Source: Pseudomonas sp. LD120 (GTDB lineage: Bacteria; Pseudomonadota; Gammaproteobacteria; Pseudomonadales; Pseudomonadaceae). Taken from it: a stretch of 64,000 bases of DNA. Where the stretch lies: NCBI RefSeq assembly GCF_009861525.1, contig NZ_WVHL01000005.1, forward strand, positions 1,364,001 to 1,428,000, read 5' to 3'. The notes under the pieces were generated by a model. The model searched no databases and had not been told where the DNA came from. It saw only the letters and a program-made list of their open reading frames with translations. This document shows, piece by piece, positions 35,909 to 44,652 of this stretch. Position numbers and translations under genes: made by a program. The stretch's first letter is position 1. Each line of letters opens with the position of its first letter.

Positions 35909-35938
35909 GTGTCCGCCACGCCCAGTCTTCGCTATAAT
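35909..35938 (+). promoter_or_regulatory. Probable ffh promoter
   Basis: A perfect TATAAT at 35933-35938, about 97 bases before ffh. The -35 region 17 bases upstream (TGTCCG, 35910-35915) is weak. Direction and position fit ffh. Confidence 0.5.
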
Positions 35939-36034
35939 CCGCGCCCTGCCCACGCCGCAGGCTCATCGAGCACGTGTTTATTCCGCTCTGGGCCGCCATT
36001 ACCCCGGTCTTCCTTGGGCCTGAAAGGATCGAGC

Positions 36035-37411
36035 ATGTTTGAAAACCTAACCGACCGTCTCTCGCAGACGCTGCGCCATGTCACTGGCAAGGCCAAACTG
36101 ACCGAGGACAACATCAAAGACACCCTGCGCGAAGTGCGCATGGCGCTGCTTGAGGCTGACGTCGCATTGCCGGTGGTCAAGGACTTCGTCAACTCGGTGA
36201 AGGAACGTGCGGTCGGCACCGAGGTGTCCCGTAGCCTGACCCCGGGCCAGGCGTTTGTGAAGATCGTTCAGGCCGAGCTGGAAAGCCTGATGGGCGCGGC
36301 CAACGAAGACCTGAATCTGAGCGCGGTGCCACCAGCGGTGGTGCTGATGGCCGGTCTGCAGGGCGCGGGTAAGACCACCACGGCCGGCAAGCTCGCACGC
36401 TTCCTTAAAGAGCGTAAGAAAAAGAGCGTGATGGTGGTGTCTGCCGACGTTTACCGTCCGGCGGCAATCAAACAGCTGGAAACCCTGGCCGGCGACATCG
36501 GGGTGACCTTCTTCCCGTCGGACCTGAGCCAGAAGCCGGTGGCCATCGCCGAAGCGGCCATTAAAGAAGCCAAGCTCAAGTTCATCGATGTGGTGATCGT
36601 CGATACCGCCGGTCGTCTGCACGTCGACAGCGAAATGATGGATGAGATCCAGGCGCTGCACGCGGCCATCAATCCGGTGGAAACCCTGTTCGTGGTCGAC
36701 GCCATGACCGGCCAGGACGCCGCTAACACGGCCAAGGCCTTTGGCGACGCGCTGCCGCTGACCGGGGTGATCCTGACCAAGGTCGACGGCGATGCCCGTG
36801 GCGGTGCAGCACTGTCGGTGCGGGCGATCACCGGCAAACCGATCAAGTTCATCGGCATGGGCGAGAAGAGCGAAGCACTGGAGCCGTTCCACCCTGAGCG
36901 GATCGCTTCGCGGATTCTCGGCATGGGCGACGTGCTCAGCCTGATCGAGCAGGCCGAGCAGACCCTCGACAAGGACAAGGCCGACAAACTGGCCAAGAAG
37001 CTGAAGAAGGGCAAGGGTTTCGACCTCGAAGACTTCCGTGATCAGTTGCAGCAAATGAAAAACATGGGCGGTCTGGGCGGTCTGATGGACAAGCTGCCGA
37101 ACATGGGCGGGGTCAACCTGTCGCAGATGGGTAACGCGCAGAGCGCAGCGGAAAAGCAGTTCAAGCAGATGGAAGCCATCATCAATTCCATGACCCCGGC
37201 CGAGCGCCGCGACCCTGAGCTGATCAGCGGTTCGCGCAAGCGCCGGATCGCCATGGGTTCCGGCACTCAGGTGCAGGACATCGGTCGCTTGATCAAGCAG
37301 CACAAGCAGATGCAGAAGATGATGAAAAAGTTCTCCGCCAAGGGCGGGATGGCCAAGATGATGCGCGGCATGGGCGGAATGCTGCCCGGCGGCGGCATGC
37401 CGAAAATGTAA
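36035..37411 (+). CDS. ffh: Signal recognition particle protein
   Basis: GTPase that, with 4.5S RNA, delivers nascent inner-membrane proteins to FtsY and the translocon. The product has 458 residues starting MFENLTDRLS. It has an N domain, then a G domain with the P-loop GLQGAGKTT (Lys113), DTAGRL and TKVDGDARGG, and a methionine-rich M domain at the C-terminus (KMMRGMGGMLPGGGMPKM) that binds RNA and signal sequences. Upstream extension rejected. A terminator-like hairpin follows, then the rpsP operon. Confidence 0.97.
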   Translation: MFENLTDRLSQTLRHVTGKAKLTEDNIKDTLREVRMALLEADVALPVVKDFVNSVKERAVGTEVSRSLTPGQAFVKIVQAELESLMGAANEDLNLSAVPPAVVLMAGLQGAGKTTTAGKLARFLKERKKKSVMVVSADVYRPAAIKQLETLAGDIGVTFFPSDLSQKPVAIAEAAIKEAKLKFIDVVIVDTAGRLHVDSEMMDEIQALHAAINPVETLFVVDAMTGQDAANTAKAFGDALPLTGVILTKVDGDARGGAALSVRAITGKPIKFIGMGEKSEALEPFHPERIASRILGMGDVLSLIEQAEQTLDKDKADKLAKKLKKGKGFDLEDFRDQLQQMKNMGGLGGLMDKLPNMGGVNLSQMGNAQSAAEKQFKQMEAIINSMTPAERRDPELISGSRKRRIAMGSGTQVQDIGRLIKQHKQMQKMMKKFSAKGGMAKMMRGMGGMLPGGGMPKM

Positions 37412-37418
37412 AGAATCC

Positions 37419-37444
37419 GCGTCGGCAGTCATGTCGGCGCTTTT
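37419..37444 (+). terminator. Terminator-like hairpin after ffh
   Basis: A 9-bp stem with two G-U pairs (GCGTCGGCA with TGTCGGCGC), loop GTCA, and four T residues, starting 8 bases after the ffh stop. A GC-rich palindromic stretch (about 37465-37515) follows before the rpsP promoter. Confidence 0.6.
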
Positions 37445-37560
37445 CCACGGGGACGTGGAATCTGGAGCAAGCCCCCGCTTGGGGTGCGCTCACTCGCTGC
37501 CGCTTGCGGCGGCTCCATGGCAAATCTGAGTGGCAGCCGATAGGCGCCGGAAAAAGTCAT

Positions 37561-37588
37561 TTGCAAAAGTCCGGATATTCCTTAGAAT
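37561..37588 (+). promoter_or_regulatory. rpsP operon promoter
   Basis: TTGCAA at 37561-37566 and TAGAAT at 37583-37588 with a 16-base spacer, about 72 bases before rpsP. Close match to sigma70 consensus at the head of the rpsP-rimM-trmD-rplS operon. Confidence 0.65.
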
Positions 37589-37660
37589 ATGCGGCCTTTC
37601 GGGCACCCATGCCCGCTGTGCATTTAGATTTGCAGCACCGACTACAGGAACGATGTTCAC

Positions 37661-37912
37661 ATGCTAACAATCCGTCTTGCCCTTGGCGGCTCCAAAAAGC
37701 GCCCGTTTTACCACTTGACCGTGACCGACAGCCGTAACCCACGCGACGGTTCGCACAAAGAACAAATTGGCTTCTTCAACCCGATCGCTCGTGGTCAAGA
37801 AGTCCGTCTGTCCGTGAACCAAGAGCGCGTAGCCTACTGGCTGAGCGTGGGTGCGCAGCCTTCTGAGCGTGTTGCTCAGTTGCTGAAGGAATCGGCTAAG
37901 GCTGCAGCCTGA
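37661..37912 (+). CDS. rpsP: 30S ribosomal protein S16
   Basis: Small-subunit assembly protein of 83 residues; MLTIRLALGGSKKRPFYHLTV is the family N-terminus, with TDSRNPRDG and IGFFNP following. First gene of the rpsP-rimM-trmD-rplS operon; rimM begins 5 bases after its stop. Confidence 0.98.
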   Translation: MLTIRLALGGSKKRPFYHLTVTDSRNPRDGSHKEQIGFFNPIARGQEVRLSVNQERVAYWLSVGAQPSERVAQLLKESAKAAA

Positions 37913-37917
37913 AGCCT

Positions 37918-38454
37918 ATGAACGCGACGCCAGCTCCTGCTGATGATTTGATCGTTATCGGCAAAATCTACTCTGTTCATGGCGTTCGCGGCGAAGTGAA
38001 GGTCTTTTCCTTTACTGATCCGATTAAAAACCTGTTGGACTACAAAACCTGGACGCTCAAGCGCGAAGGTAGCGTGAAGCAGGTTGAGCTGGTCAGCGGA
38101 CGCGGGAACGACAAGTTCCTGGTCGCAAAGCTCAAGGGTCTTGATGACCGCGAAGAAGCTCGTCTTCTGGCCGGTTACGAGATCTGCGTGCCGCGCAACC
38201 TGTTCCCTGAACTGACCGACGGCGAGTACTACTGGTACCAGCTGCAAGGTCTCAAGGTCATCGACACCCTCGGGCAATTGCTCGGGCAGATCGATCACCT
38301 GCTGGAGACCGGCTCGAACGATGTAATGGTGGTCAAGCCTTGCGCTGGCAGCCTGGATGATCGCGAACGCCTGTTGCCCTATACCGAGCAATGCGTGTTG
38401 GCCGTCGACTTGGTCGCAGGCCAGATGAAGGTGGAATGGGACGCGGATTTCTAA
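37918..38454 (+). CDS. rimM: Ribosome maturation factor RimM
   Basis: Binds S19 and assists maturation of the 30S head. The product has 178 residues, with an N-terminal beta-barrel domain (GKIYSVHGVRGEVKVFSFTD) and a C-terminal PRC-barrel (EYYWYQLQGLKVID, then GSNDVMVVKP). trmD starts 2 bases after the stop. Confidence 0.97.
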   Translation: MNATPAPADDLIVIGKIYSVHGVRGEVKVFSFTDPIKNLLDYKTWTLKREGSVKQVELVSGRGNDKFLVAKLKGLDDREEARLLAGYEICVPRNLFPELTDGEYYWYQLQGLKVIDTLGQLLGQIDHLLETGSNDVMVVKPCAGSLDDRERLLPYTEQCVLAVDLVAGQMKVEWDADF

Positions 38455-38456
38455 GC

Positions 38457-39209
38457 GTGGCTAATTTGCGCGTAGAAGTGATCAGTTTGTTTCCCGAGAT
38501 GTTCTCCGCCATCAGCGAGTACGGCATAACCAGCCGCGCGGTGAAACAGGGGCTGTTGCAGCTCACCTGTTGGAACCCGCGAGACTACACCACGGATCGA
38601 CATCACACTGTGGACGATCGCCCGTTTGGCGGTGGTCCGGGCATGGTGATGAAGATCAAGCCCCTGGAGGATGCGCTGGTTCAGGCCAGAAACGCAGCCG
38701 GGGAGGGTGCGAAGGTGATCTACCTGTCGCCCCAAGGCCGCCAACTGAATCAGTCGGCGGTGCGCGAGTTGGCGAATGAGGATGCATTGATCCTGATTGC
38801 TGGTCGTTATGAAGGCATTGACGAGCGGTTTATTGACGCTCATGTCGATGAAGAGTGGTCGATTGGCGACTATGTACTCTCCGGTGGCGAGCTACCGGCG
38901 ATGGTCCTGATTGATGCGGTTACGCGACTGCTGCCCGGAGCTTTAGGGCATGTGGATTCCGCGGAGGAAGATTCCTTCACGGACGGTCTGCTGGATTGCC
39001 CGCACTACACCCGACCTGAGGTGTATGCGGATCAGCGTGTTCCCGACGTGTTGCTAAGTGGCAATCACGCACACATCCGGCGTTGGCGTTTACAGCAGTC
39101 CCTTGGTCGGACCTATGAACGACGCGCCGATCTTCTGGAAAGCCGCTCGCTTTCTGGAGAAGAGAAGAAGCTGCTCGAGGAATACCTCCGCGAGCGGGAC
39201 GATAGTTAA
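38457..39209 (+). CDS. trmD: tRNA (guanine-N1-)-methyltransferase
   Basis: Methylates G37 of tRNAs that read CNN codons and prevents +1 frameshifting. The 250-residue SPOUT-family protein has VISLFPEMFSAI near the start, DDRPFGGGPGMVMK in the middle, the trefoil-knot AdoMet-binding segment LIAGRYEGIDERFI and then SIGDYVLSGGELPAM. I use the GTG at 38457, which gives VANLRVEVISLFP and sits 2 bases after rimM; a frame opening at 38391 overlaps rimM and was rejected. Confidence 0.96.
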   Translation: MANLRVEVISLFPEMFSAISEYGITSRAVKQGLLQLTCWNPRDYTTDRHHTVDDRPFGGGPGMVMKIKPLEDALVQARNAAGEGAKVIYLSPQGRQLNQSAVRELANEDALILIAGRYEGIDERFIDAHVDEEWSIGDYVLSGGELPAMVLIDAVTRLLPGALGHVDSAEEDSFTDGLLDCPHYTRPEVYADQRVPDVLLSGNHAHIRRWRLQQSLGRTYERRADLLESRSLSGEEKKLLEEYLRERDDS

Positions 39210-39254
39210 CAACGTATCGATGGTAGATCCGACGATTTACCTTAGGAGCACAGC

Positions 39255-39605
39255 ATGACCAACAAAATCATCCTTGCACTCGAAGCAGAGCAGATGACCA
39301 AAGAGATCCCAGCCTTTGCCCCGGGCGACACCATTGTCGTTCAGGTGAAAGTGAAGGAAGGCGATCGTTCGCGTCTGCAGGCGTTCGAAGGCGTAGTGAT
39401 CGCCAAGCGCAACCGCGGTGTGAACAGCGCGTTCACCGTACGTAAAATCTCCAACGGTGTTGGCGTAGAGCGTACTTTCCAAACCTACTCCCCGCAGATC
39501 GACAGCATGGCTGTCAAGCGTCGCGGTGACGTGCGTAAAGCCAAGCTGTACTACCTGCGCGACCTGTCGGGTAAAGCAGCTCGCATCAAGGAAAAACTGG
39601 CTTAA
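39255..39605 (+). CDS. rplS: 50S ribosomal protein L19
   Basis: Large-subunit protein at the 30S-50S interface. The product has 116 residues with the family segments FAPGDTIVVQVKVKEGDRSR and the RRGDVRKAKLYYLRDLSGKA tail. AGGAG lies 9 bases upstream. Last gene of the operon; a strong terminator follows. Confidence 0.98.
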   Translation: MTNKIILALEAEQMTKEIPAFAPGDTIVVQVKVKEGDRSRLQAFEGVVIAKRNRGVNSAFTVRKISNGVGVERTFQTYSPQIDSMAVKRRGDVRKAKLYYLRDLSGKAARIKEKLA

Positions 39606-39622
39606 GTCCAGCTTCCGATGCA

Positions 39623-39651
39623 GAAAAAAGCAGCCTACGGGCTGCTTTTTT
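39623..39651 (+). terminator. Intrinsic terminator of the rpsP-rplS operon
   Basis: AAGCAGCC/GGCTGCTT stem closed by the stable cUACGg tetraloop, with six A residues before and six T residues after. The symmetric A and T tracts make it bidirectional; it can also end the converging DUF4132 gene at 39660. Confidence 0.92.
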
Positions 39652-39659
39652 GTTGCCTG

Positions 39660-41789
39660 TCATTTAGTCCCCGGGCGGTTGAGCAGGGCGCAGACCGTAT
39701 TGGCGATCCGTTCCAGCAGAACCTCGTCGTAAGGCAGCCAGGGCAGGGCGGCCAATTTGCCACTTTGCCCTGCCAGGGCCACTTCCACCGGTGCCCCATT
39801 GCGCGTCACGCGCCCGGTGACCAGATGCACCGCATGCTCGCCGACCCGGACATGGTGCCCCTCCAGCGACAACTTCCCCTCCTCGATCAGCGTGGCGAAC
39901 GCCATGCCCAGCACGTGGCGGCGCGTCAGCGTCATCTGGGTGAGATTCTGCCCGGCCAACAGATTCAGGCGTTGCTCGCGCCTGGCTGCCGGCATTTGCG
40001 GCAGTGGCTGGCCCGTCGCGGTCCGGGCCAATTCCTCGATGGCGAAGCTGCTGACGCTGACCAGCAGGTCGATGGCCCGGCAGGCTTCTGAAAACACCTG
40101 TGGCGGCACATCTTGCAGCGGTATCGGCTGCCAGTGTTTGTCGGTGCGCCGGGCAAAGCTTGTGCTACCCGACAGGCAGTGCCCCTGCCGCCCTGGATAG
40201 AGCGCCGCGTCCACCGCAAAGCTCACCCGGATATCACCCAGATGCCGGCTCAGGCCGCTGTCCCTGTCGATCTTCCAGCCTTCGCGGCGTGCCAGGCCGA
40301 TCAGTGGGCGGATGGACAGGCTGTAGCCGGCGAATGCCTGGCAGTTGTGGCTTTCCCGCTCTTGCGGGGGTGGTAGGTAGTACTCGCGAAATACCTGGCG
40401 CAGCGGCTGTTTGATCCGACGTTGGCTGATCAGGGTTTGCCAGGCGTGACGCTCTTCGGCGCTGGCCGACAGCGGGTGCCACAGCGAGACCCTGCACCCG
40501 GCCTCCAGGCTCAGCGGCTGGCCCCAGGGGTCTAGCGCTTGCGCATCCGCTTCCAGCAGGAAGCTGCAGCGTTGGCCATTCTCGCCATGGGTAACCCAAA
40601 CCAATGAGCGGGCAAAGGGCGAGCCCACGGCGGTGTCCGCCAGTTGCGCTCGCCAGTCGCGCAAAGACAGTTCAAAGGCGTGCCACAGTCCGGATTCCAG
40701 GCAACTGGCCAGAAGCCTGTGCTGAGCCTTGCCCGGCGTGCTGTTGGGGGGCAGGCGCAGGGCGATCTCGGGGCGTTGGGCCAAGCCGCGTTCGGCGGGC
40801 TTGAGGTTGCGCGTGAATTTTTTCTGGATGCTGGCATGCCGCACCAGGCTCAGGGCATTGCGCAGTGCCTGCACGCTTTCCGGGGTGGGCACCTGCTCGA
40901 TGCAGTGACCCAGGGCAATGGCCAGGGACTGCGACGGGGCGGTCTTGGCCTGGGTCGGGGCGACGCAGGCCTTGGGCAGCAAAATGTCCATCAACGGCGG
41001 CAGCCAGGAGGCATCGCGCAGCAGGGCGACCCGGGCGGCGCGGGCGATCACCGGGGTGTCATCGGTGGTAAAGGCGCCATCGGCCACATAGGGCTCGGCA
41101 CCGCTGTGGATAGCGTCCAGGCGCTGGGCCGCTGTGCTGAGAACCTGCTGTGAGAATTCGACGTACGCCGCGTCATCCATCAACACCCTGGCCGGGTCGG
41201 CGCTCAGGTGATGATGGCCGGTCCAGTACTCGCTACCGGCCAGGGCCTGCTGTGAGCGCGGCTCCAGTTGCCCGAACAGCTCGAACTCCTGCCGGGCATA
41301 GGGCGCATTCGCATAGTGTTGTTCTACGCAGCGCCGCAGCGCTGTCCGGGCCTCTTCATCCACCCATTGCGTCAGCATGTAGGCCTGGGGGTAGTTCACC
41401 GCCCACTGTCTGGAGGGTTCAGCGAGGAGCCTGCGCAGCTCCCCGGCCAGGGCCGCGCTCGGTGTCCCGCTGAACCAGGTCAGTTGCTCCACCGCCTCCT
41501 GCCAGTTGACGCCACTGCGCAGCGTCTCCAGCAGGTTGGTGTGATCGAGGGCCGGGCTCAGCTCCAATTGCGTGGCCTGCTGCACGATCGCGGTCGCCAG
41601 CTGCTGCACCGCCGGGTTGGCGTGGTCGCGCAGAGCCCGGCGGATGGCTGGCCACAGGCTGCCCAGTTGAGCGGGTGTCAGTGGGCTGATGTCGAGCGGC
41701 GGGCCGATAAAGTGAGGGTGATCCACGCGGTCGGCGTTCAGGCGTTGTTGCAACTGCGCGATGAGCGAAGGCGCGAGCGGGGCATCCAT
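39660..41789 (-). CDS. DUF4132 domain protein
   Basis: A 709-residue cytoplasmic protein. The C-terminal third (about 440-640) matches the DUF4132 pattern seen in E. coli YehI/MolR-type proteins, with LADTAVGSPFARSLVWV followed by a strand-rich region and QPLRQVFREYYLPPP. The N-terminal half is helical, HEAT-like in texture, with no recognised motif. Function unknown. I start at MDAPLAPSLI because AAGGAG lies 9-14 bases upstream; a longer frame of 58 residues has no such site. It is inserted between the rplS operon and a thioesterase gene; no partner gene is adjacent. Confidence 0.75.
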   Translation of the reverse strand: MDAPLAPSLIAQLQQRLNADRVDHPHFIGPPLDISPLTPAQLGSLWPAIRRALRDHANPAVQQLATAIVQQATQLELSPALDHTNLLETLRSGVNWQEAVEQLTWFSGTPSAALAGELRRLLAEPSRQWAVNYPQAYMLTQWVDEEARTALRRCVEQHYANAPYARQEFELFGQLEPRSQQALAGSEYWTGHHHLSADPARVLMDDAAYVEFSQQVLSTAAQRLDAIHSGAEPYVADGAFTTDDTPVIARAARVALLRDASWLPPLMDILLPKACVAPTQAKTAPSQSLAIALGHCIEQVPTPESVQALRNALSLVRHASIQKKFTRNLKPAERGLAQRPEIALRLPPNSTPGKAQHRLLASCLESGLWHAFELSLRDWRAQLADTAVGSPFARSLVWVTHGENGQRCSFLLEADAQALDPWGQPLSLEAGCRVSLWHPLSASAEERHAWQTLISQRRIKQPLRQVFREYYLPPPQERESHNCQAFAGYSLSIRPLIGLARREGWKIDRDSGLSRHLGDIRVSFAVDAALYPGRQGHCLSGSTSFARRTDKHWQPIPLQDVPPQVFSEACRAIDLLVSVSSFAIEELARTATGQPLPQMPAARREQRLNLLAGQNLTQMTLTRRHVLGMAFATLIEEGKLSLEGHHVRVGEHAVHLVTGRVTRNGAPVEVALAGQSGKLAALPWLPYDEVLLERIANTVCALLNRPGTK

Positions 41790-42114
41790 GGTGGCGGGTC
41801 TCCTTTTCAGTGGGCGAATGATCGCATTGTCTATTGCCGATCGTGGCACTTGGGCCATGCGGGGTTCTTTCAGCCCCTGCCAGGCGGCGATATACTCGCC
41901 GGCCCAATAATGTGTGATCGCCCAGACCGTGCAGCCTGCATGGACGCCCAGGGCGCGTGACACCCTCCCGGCGCTCCTGGCCTGTTGTTATCCACAGGCA
42001 GGCGGCCCTCCGATTGTTTCCCTCAAGCCTTTGGTCGCTGCCCGACAGCGCTCATCGGCCTTCCATGCCCGCAGCGTGTCCCTGCGCGGATCTATTCATT
42101 CAGGCCGTAATCCG
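41790..42114. other. Divergent intergenic region between the DUF4132 and thioesterase genes
   Basis: This 325-base stretch holds no convincing gene. A TTATCCACA 9-mer, identical to a DnaA box, lies at 41988-41996 as a single copy. Promoters for the two flanking genes must lie here, but no strong -35/-10 pair was found. Confidence 0.5.
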
Positions 42115-42528
42115 ATGACCCTTCGTGAGCAAGAAATCCAGCGTCGTACCGAACTCTCGGTGACCCGCGTGACCAAGGCGGTATTCCCGTCCACCACCAA
42201 CCATCACAACACCCTGTTCGGCGGCACGGCCCTGGCCTGGATGGATGAGGTTTCGTTCATCGCGGCCACGCGTTTCTGTCGCTTGCCGCTGGTGACGGTG
42301 TCCACCGACCGCATTGATTTCAAGCATCCGATTGCCGCGGGTTCGATTGTCGAACTGGTCGGGCGAGTGGTGAAGGTGGGCAACACCAGCCTCAAGGTCG
42401 AAGTCGAGGTGTTTGTCGAAAGCATGAGCTGTGATGGGCGGGAGAAAGCCATCCATGGCTTGTTCAGCTTTGTTGCCATCAATGACGAAAAGCGCCCGGT
42501 GCCGGTGCTGCCGGAATTGGTGGCGTAG
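42115..42528 (+). CDS. Acyl-CoA thioesterase (YciA/hotdog family)
   Basis: Predicted cytoplasmic hotdog-fold thioesterase of 137 residues that hydrolyses acyl-CoA. The family segments TNHHNTLFGGTALAWMDEV (residues about 24-42, with the catalytic Asp) and VTVSTDRIDFKHPI are present. The start ATGACCCTTCG follows a TAATCCG; a longer frame opening at 41914 was rejected because it lacks similarity in texture. A REP-like palindrome follows the stop. Confidence 0.9.
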   Translation: MTLREQEIQRRTELSVTRVTKAVFPSTTNHHNTLFGGTALAWMDEVSFIAATRFCRLPLVTVSTDRIDFKHPIAAGSIVELVGRVVKVGNTSLKVEVEVFVESMSCDGREKAIHGLFSFVAINDEKRPVPVLPELVA

Positions 42529-42534
42529 CAGGCT

Positions 42535-42585
42535 GCTGGCTGGAGAATGGGCCTCGGGGCTCTTCGCTGGCAGCCAGCTCCTTGT
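42535..42585. repeat. REP-like palindrome after the thioesterase gene
   Basis: GCTGGCTG at 42535-42542 and its complement CAGCCAGC at 42571-42578, embedded in GGCTGGAG and AGCTCCTT contexts typical of REP sequences. It lies between convergent genes; the following 160 bases up to the antiporter stop show nothing else. Confidence 0.5.
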
Positions 42586-42744
42586 ATCTCGGCTATCGCT
42601 GCGTAAGGCGCGAACGTTCTCGACTGATCATCCAGGGACGTGTCCGGACGCCGCCCAGTTCCTCGGGCTTCTAGCCTGCAATAGATTGTGCTCCAGCCTT
42701 CCAGCACTCACTCATCAAGCATCAACGGGATCTACGGGGACAGG

Positions 42745-44547
42745 TTATGGGGACTCGGGCTGGATCAGGGCCAGCAGGGTCCAGCCCGGTGCCGGTTTGA
42801 GGTCGCTCTCTGGGGTGACTACGTGCACCCAGCCGTTGCTGTCACGGGCGAACAGCAAGGTTGCGCGTTCGCCGTGCAGGGCCTGGTAGTCATCCCAGCC
42901 GAAGGCCTCGGTCAGGTGCGTGCTGTACAGCTCCGCGCCCTGGCCCAGCAGGCTGGCCAGCTTGGTGTAGGTCAGGGCCTCGCTGCCCAGTAGCTGGCCA
43001 CGGTGTTCGTGGCTGGTGCGGTGTTTGTCGGTGCGCCGGCTTTCCTGGCTGTTGGCCAGGGCGAACAGGCGTTGGTGGCCGAAATCATGGCGAAAGCGCA
43101 TCGCTGCCAGTGTGTTCAGCTCGCCGGAGGGTGACAGGGCCAGCAAGTGGCCCAGGCCCACCAGATCCAGATGGGCGTCGGCGTGTTGTGAGGCGGGATT
43201 GCCGAAATAGGTGGGCAGGCCTTCCATGCGAGCAGCGCGGATGTTCTCCCAGCTGGAGTCGGTCAACAGCACCCGGCTGCCCAGTTGTTGCAAGGCCTTG
43301 CCAATGACGCGGGCCGGGCTGTTGGCGCCGACGATGAGGAAGCCGCTGGGGGCGGGCTCCGCGACTTTCAGCAGGCGTGCCAAGGGCCGGGCGGTGGCGC
43401 TTTGCAAGACCACGGTGCCAATGATCACCGCGAAGGTCAGCGGCACCAGGAGCAGCGCGCCCTGATGGCCTGCTTCATCCAGGCGAATGGCGAAGATCGC
43501 CGACACCGCCGCTGCGACAATTCCTCTTGGGGCAATCCAGGACAGCAGGGCGCGCTCACGCCAGTTCAGGCTGGAGCCGGCGGTGGACAGCAGCACGTTT
43601 AGCGGGCGGGCGATGAACTGGATCACCAGCAGCAGAATCAGCACCAGTGGGCCCAGGGCGATCAGTGCATTGAGGTCCAGGCGTGCTGCCAGCAGGATGA
43701 ACAGCCCGGAAATCAGCAGTACGCTGAGGTTTTCCTTGAAGTGCAGGATGTGTCGCACATCCACGCCTTTCATGTTGGCCATCCACATGCCCATCAGGGT
43801 CACCGCCAGCAGGCCGGATTCGTGCATCACTTGGTTGGAGACAATGAAAATCCCCAGCACCGCGGCCAGGGTGGCCAGGTTGTGCAGGTATTCCGGCAGC
43901 CACTGGCGACGCATGATGCTGCCTAGAACCCAGCCGCCGGCGATACCGAATAGGCTGCCGCAGAGAATCACGCCGCCAAAGGTCAGCAGGCTGTGGCTCA
44001 GGCCCTCGCCGGCAGAGCTGGCGATGATGAAGCTGTAGACCACTACCGCCAGCAGAGCGCCGATGGGGTCGATGACAATGCCTTCCCAGCGCAGGATGTT
44101 GGCAATCGACGCCTTGGGTCGCACCACGCGCAGCATGGGCACGATCACCGTCGGCCCGGTGACCAGGGTCAGGGTGCCGAACAGCAGGGCCAGCATCCAG
44201 TCGAAACCCAATAACCAGTGGGTGGCCAGGGTAATGACGGCCCAGGTCGACAAGGCGCCGATGGTCACCAGGCGGTGCACCACGCTGCCGATCTCCCGCC
44301 ATTGCGAAAGGTGCAGGGTCAAACTGCCTTCGAACAGAATCAGCGCTACTGCCAGGGATACCAGCGGCATCAGCAGCGGTCCGAACATCTCTTGCGGGTC
44401 GAGCCAGCCCAGCACCGGGCCTGCGAGAATGCCGCTGAGCAGCAGGAACAGAATGGCGGGTAGCTTGAGTCTCCAGGCCAGCCATTGGCAGCCCAGTGCC
44501 GCGACGCCGATGCCGCCGAAAGCCAGCAAAATCTGTTGTTCACTCAT
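42745..44547 (-). CDS. CPA1-type Na+(K+)/H+ antiporter with RCK-like domain
   Basis: A 600-residue inner-membrane antiporter. About 12-13 hydrophobic segments span residues 5-395, including LLLSGILAGPVLGWL, LILFEGSLTL, TGPTVIVPML and SWIAPRGIVAAAVSAIFA, which are CPA1 hallmarks. From about 405 a soluble Rossmann-like RCK/TrkA_N domain begins (GFLIVGANSPARVIGKALQQ), and a C-terminal domain ends the protein. The ATG at 44547 is chosen over an in-frame TTG one codon upstream. It is divergent from xerD, as in PAO1 (PA3739/PA3738, from memory). Confidence 0.92.
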   Translation of the reverse strand: MSEQQILLAFGGIGVAALGCQWLAWRLKLPAILFLLLSGILAGPVLGWLDPQEMFGPLLMPLVSLAVALILFEGSLTLHLSQWREIGSVVHRLVTIGALSTWAVITLATHWLLGFDWMLALLFGTLTLVTGPTVIVPMLRVVRPKASIANILRWEGIVIDPIGALLAVVVYSFIIASSAGEGLSHSLLTFGGVILCGSLFGIAGGWVLGSIMRRQWLPEYLHNLATLAAVLGIFIVSNQVMHESGLLAVTLMGMWMANMKGVDVRHILHFKENLSVLLISGLFILLAARLDLNALIALGPLVLILLLVIQFIARPLNVLLSTAGSSLNWRERALLSWIAPRGIVAAAVSAIFAIRLDEAGHQGALLLVPLTFAVIIGTVVLQSATARPLARLLKVAEPAPSGFLIVGANSPARVIGKALQQLGSRVLLTDSSWENIRAARMEGLPTYFGNPASQHADAHLDLVGLGHLLALSPSGELNTLAAMRFRHDFGHQRLFALANSQESRRTDKHRTSHEHRGQLLGSEALTYTKLASLLGQGAELYSTHLTEAFGWDDYQALHGERATLLFARDSNGWVHVVTPESDLKPAPGWTLLALIQPESP

Positions 44548-44652
44548 CAACGCACCCTGTTCCTTGAAATGGCTGGCTATGAAAGACTAGCGACCCTCTA
44601 ATCAGTTCACTACTTTTTTCGCGTTGCCCTGGGTCGCGCCTTTCGAGTCTTT

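Noticed and set aside
41988..41996. TTATCCACA, identical to a DnaA box, upstream of the thioesterase gene
   Set aside because: A single copy without clustering, AT-rich unwinding region or replication genes; chance occurrence is likely.
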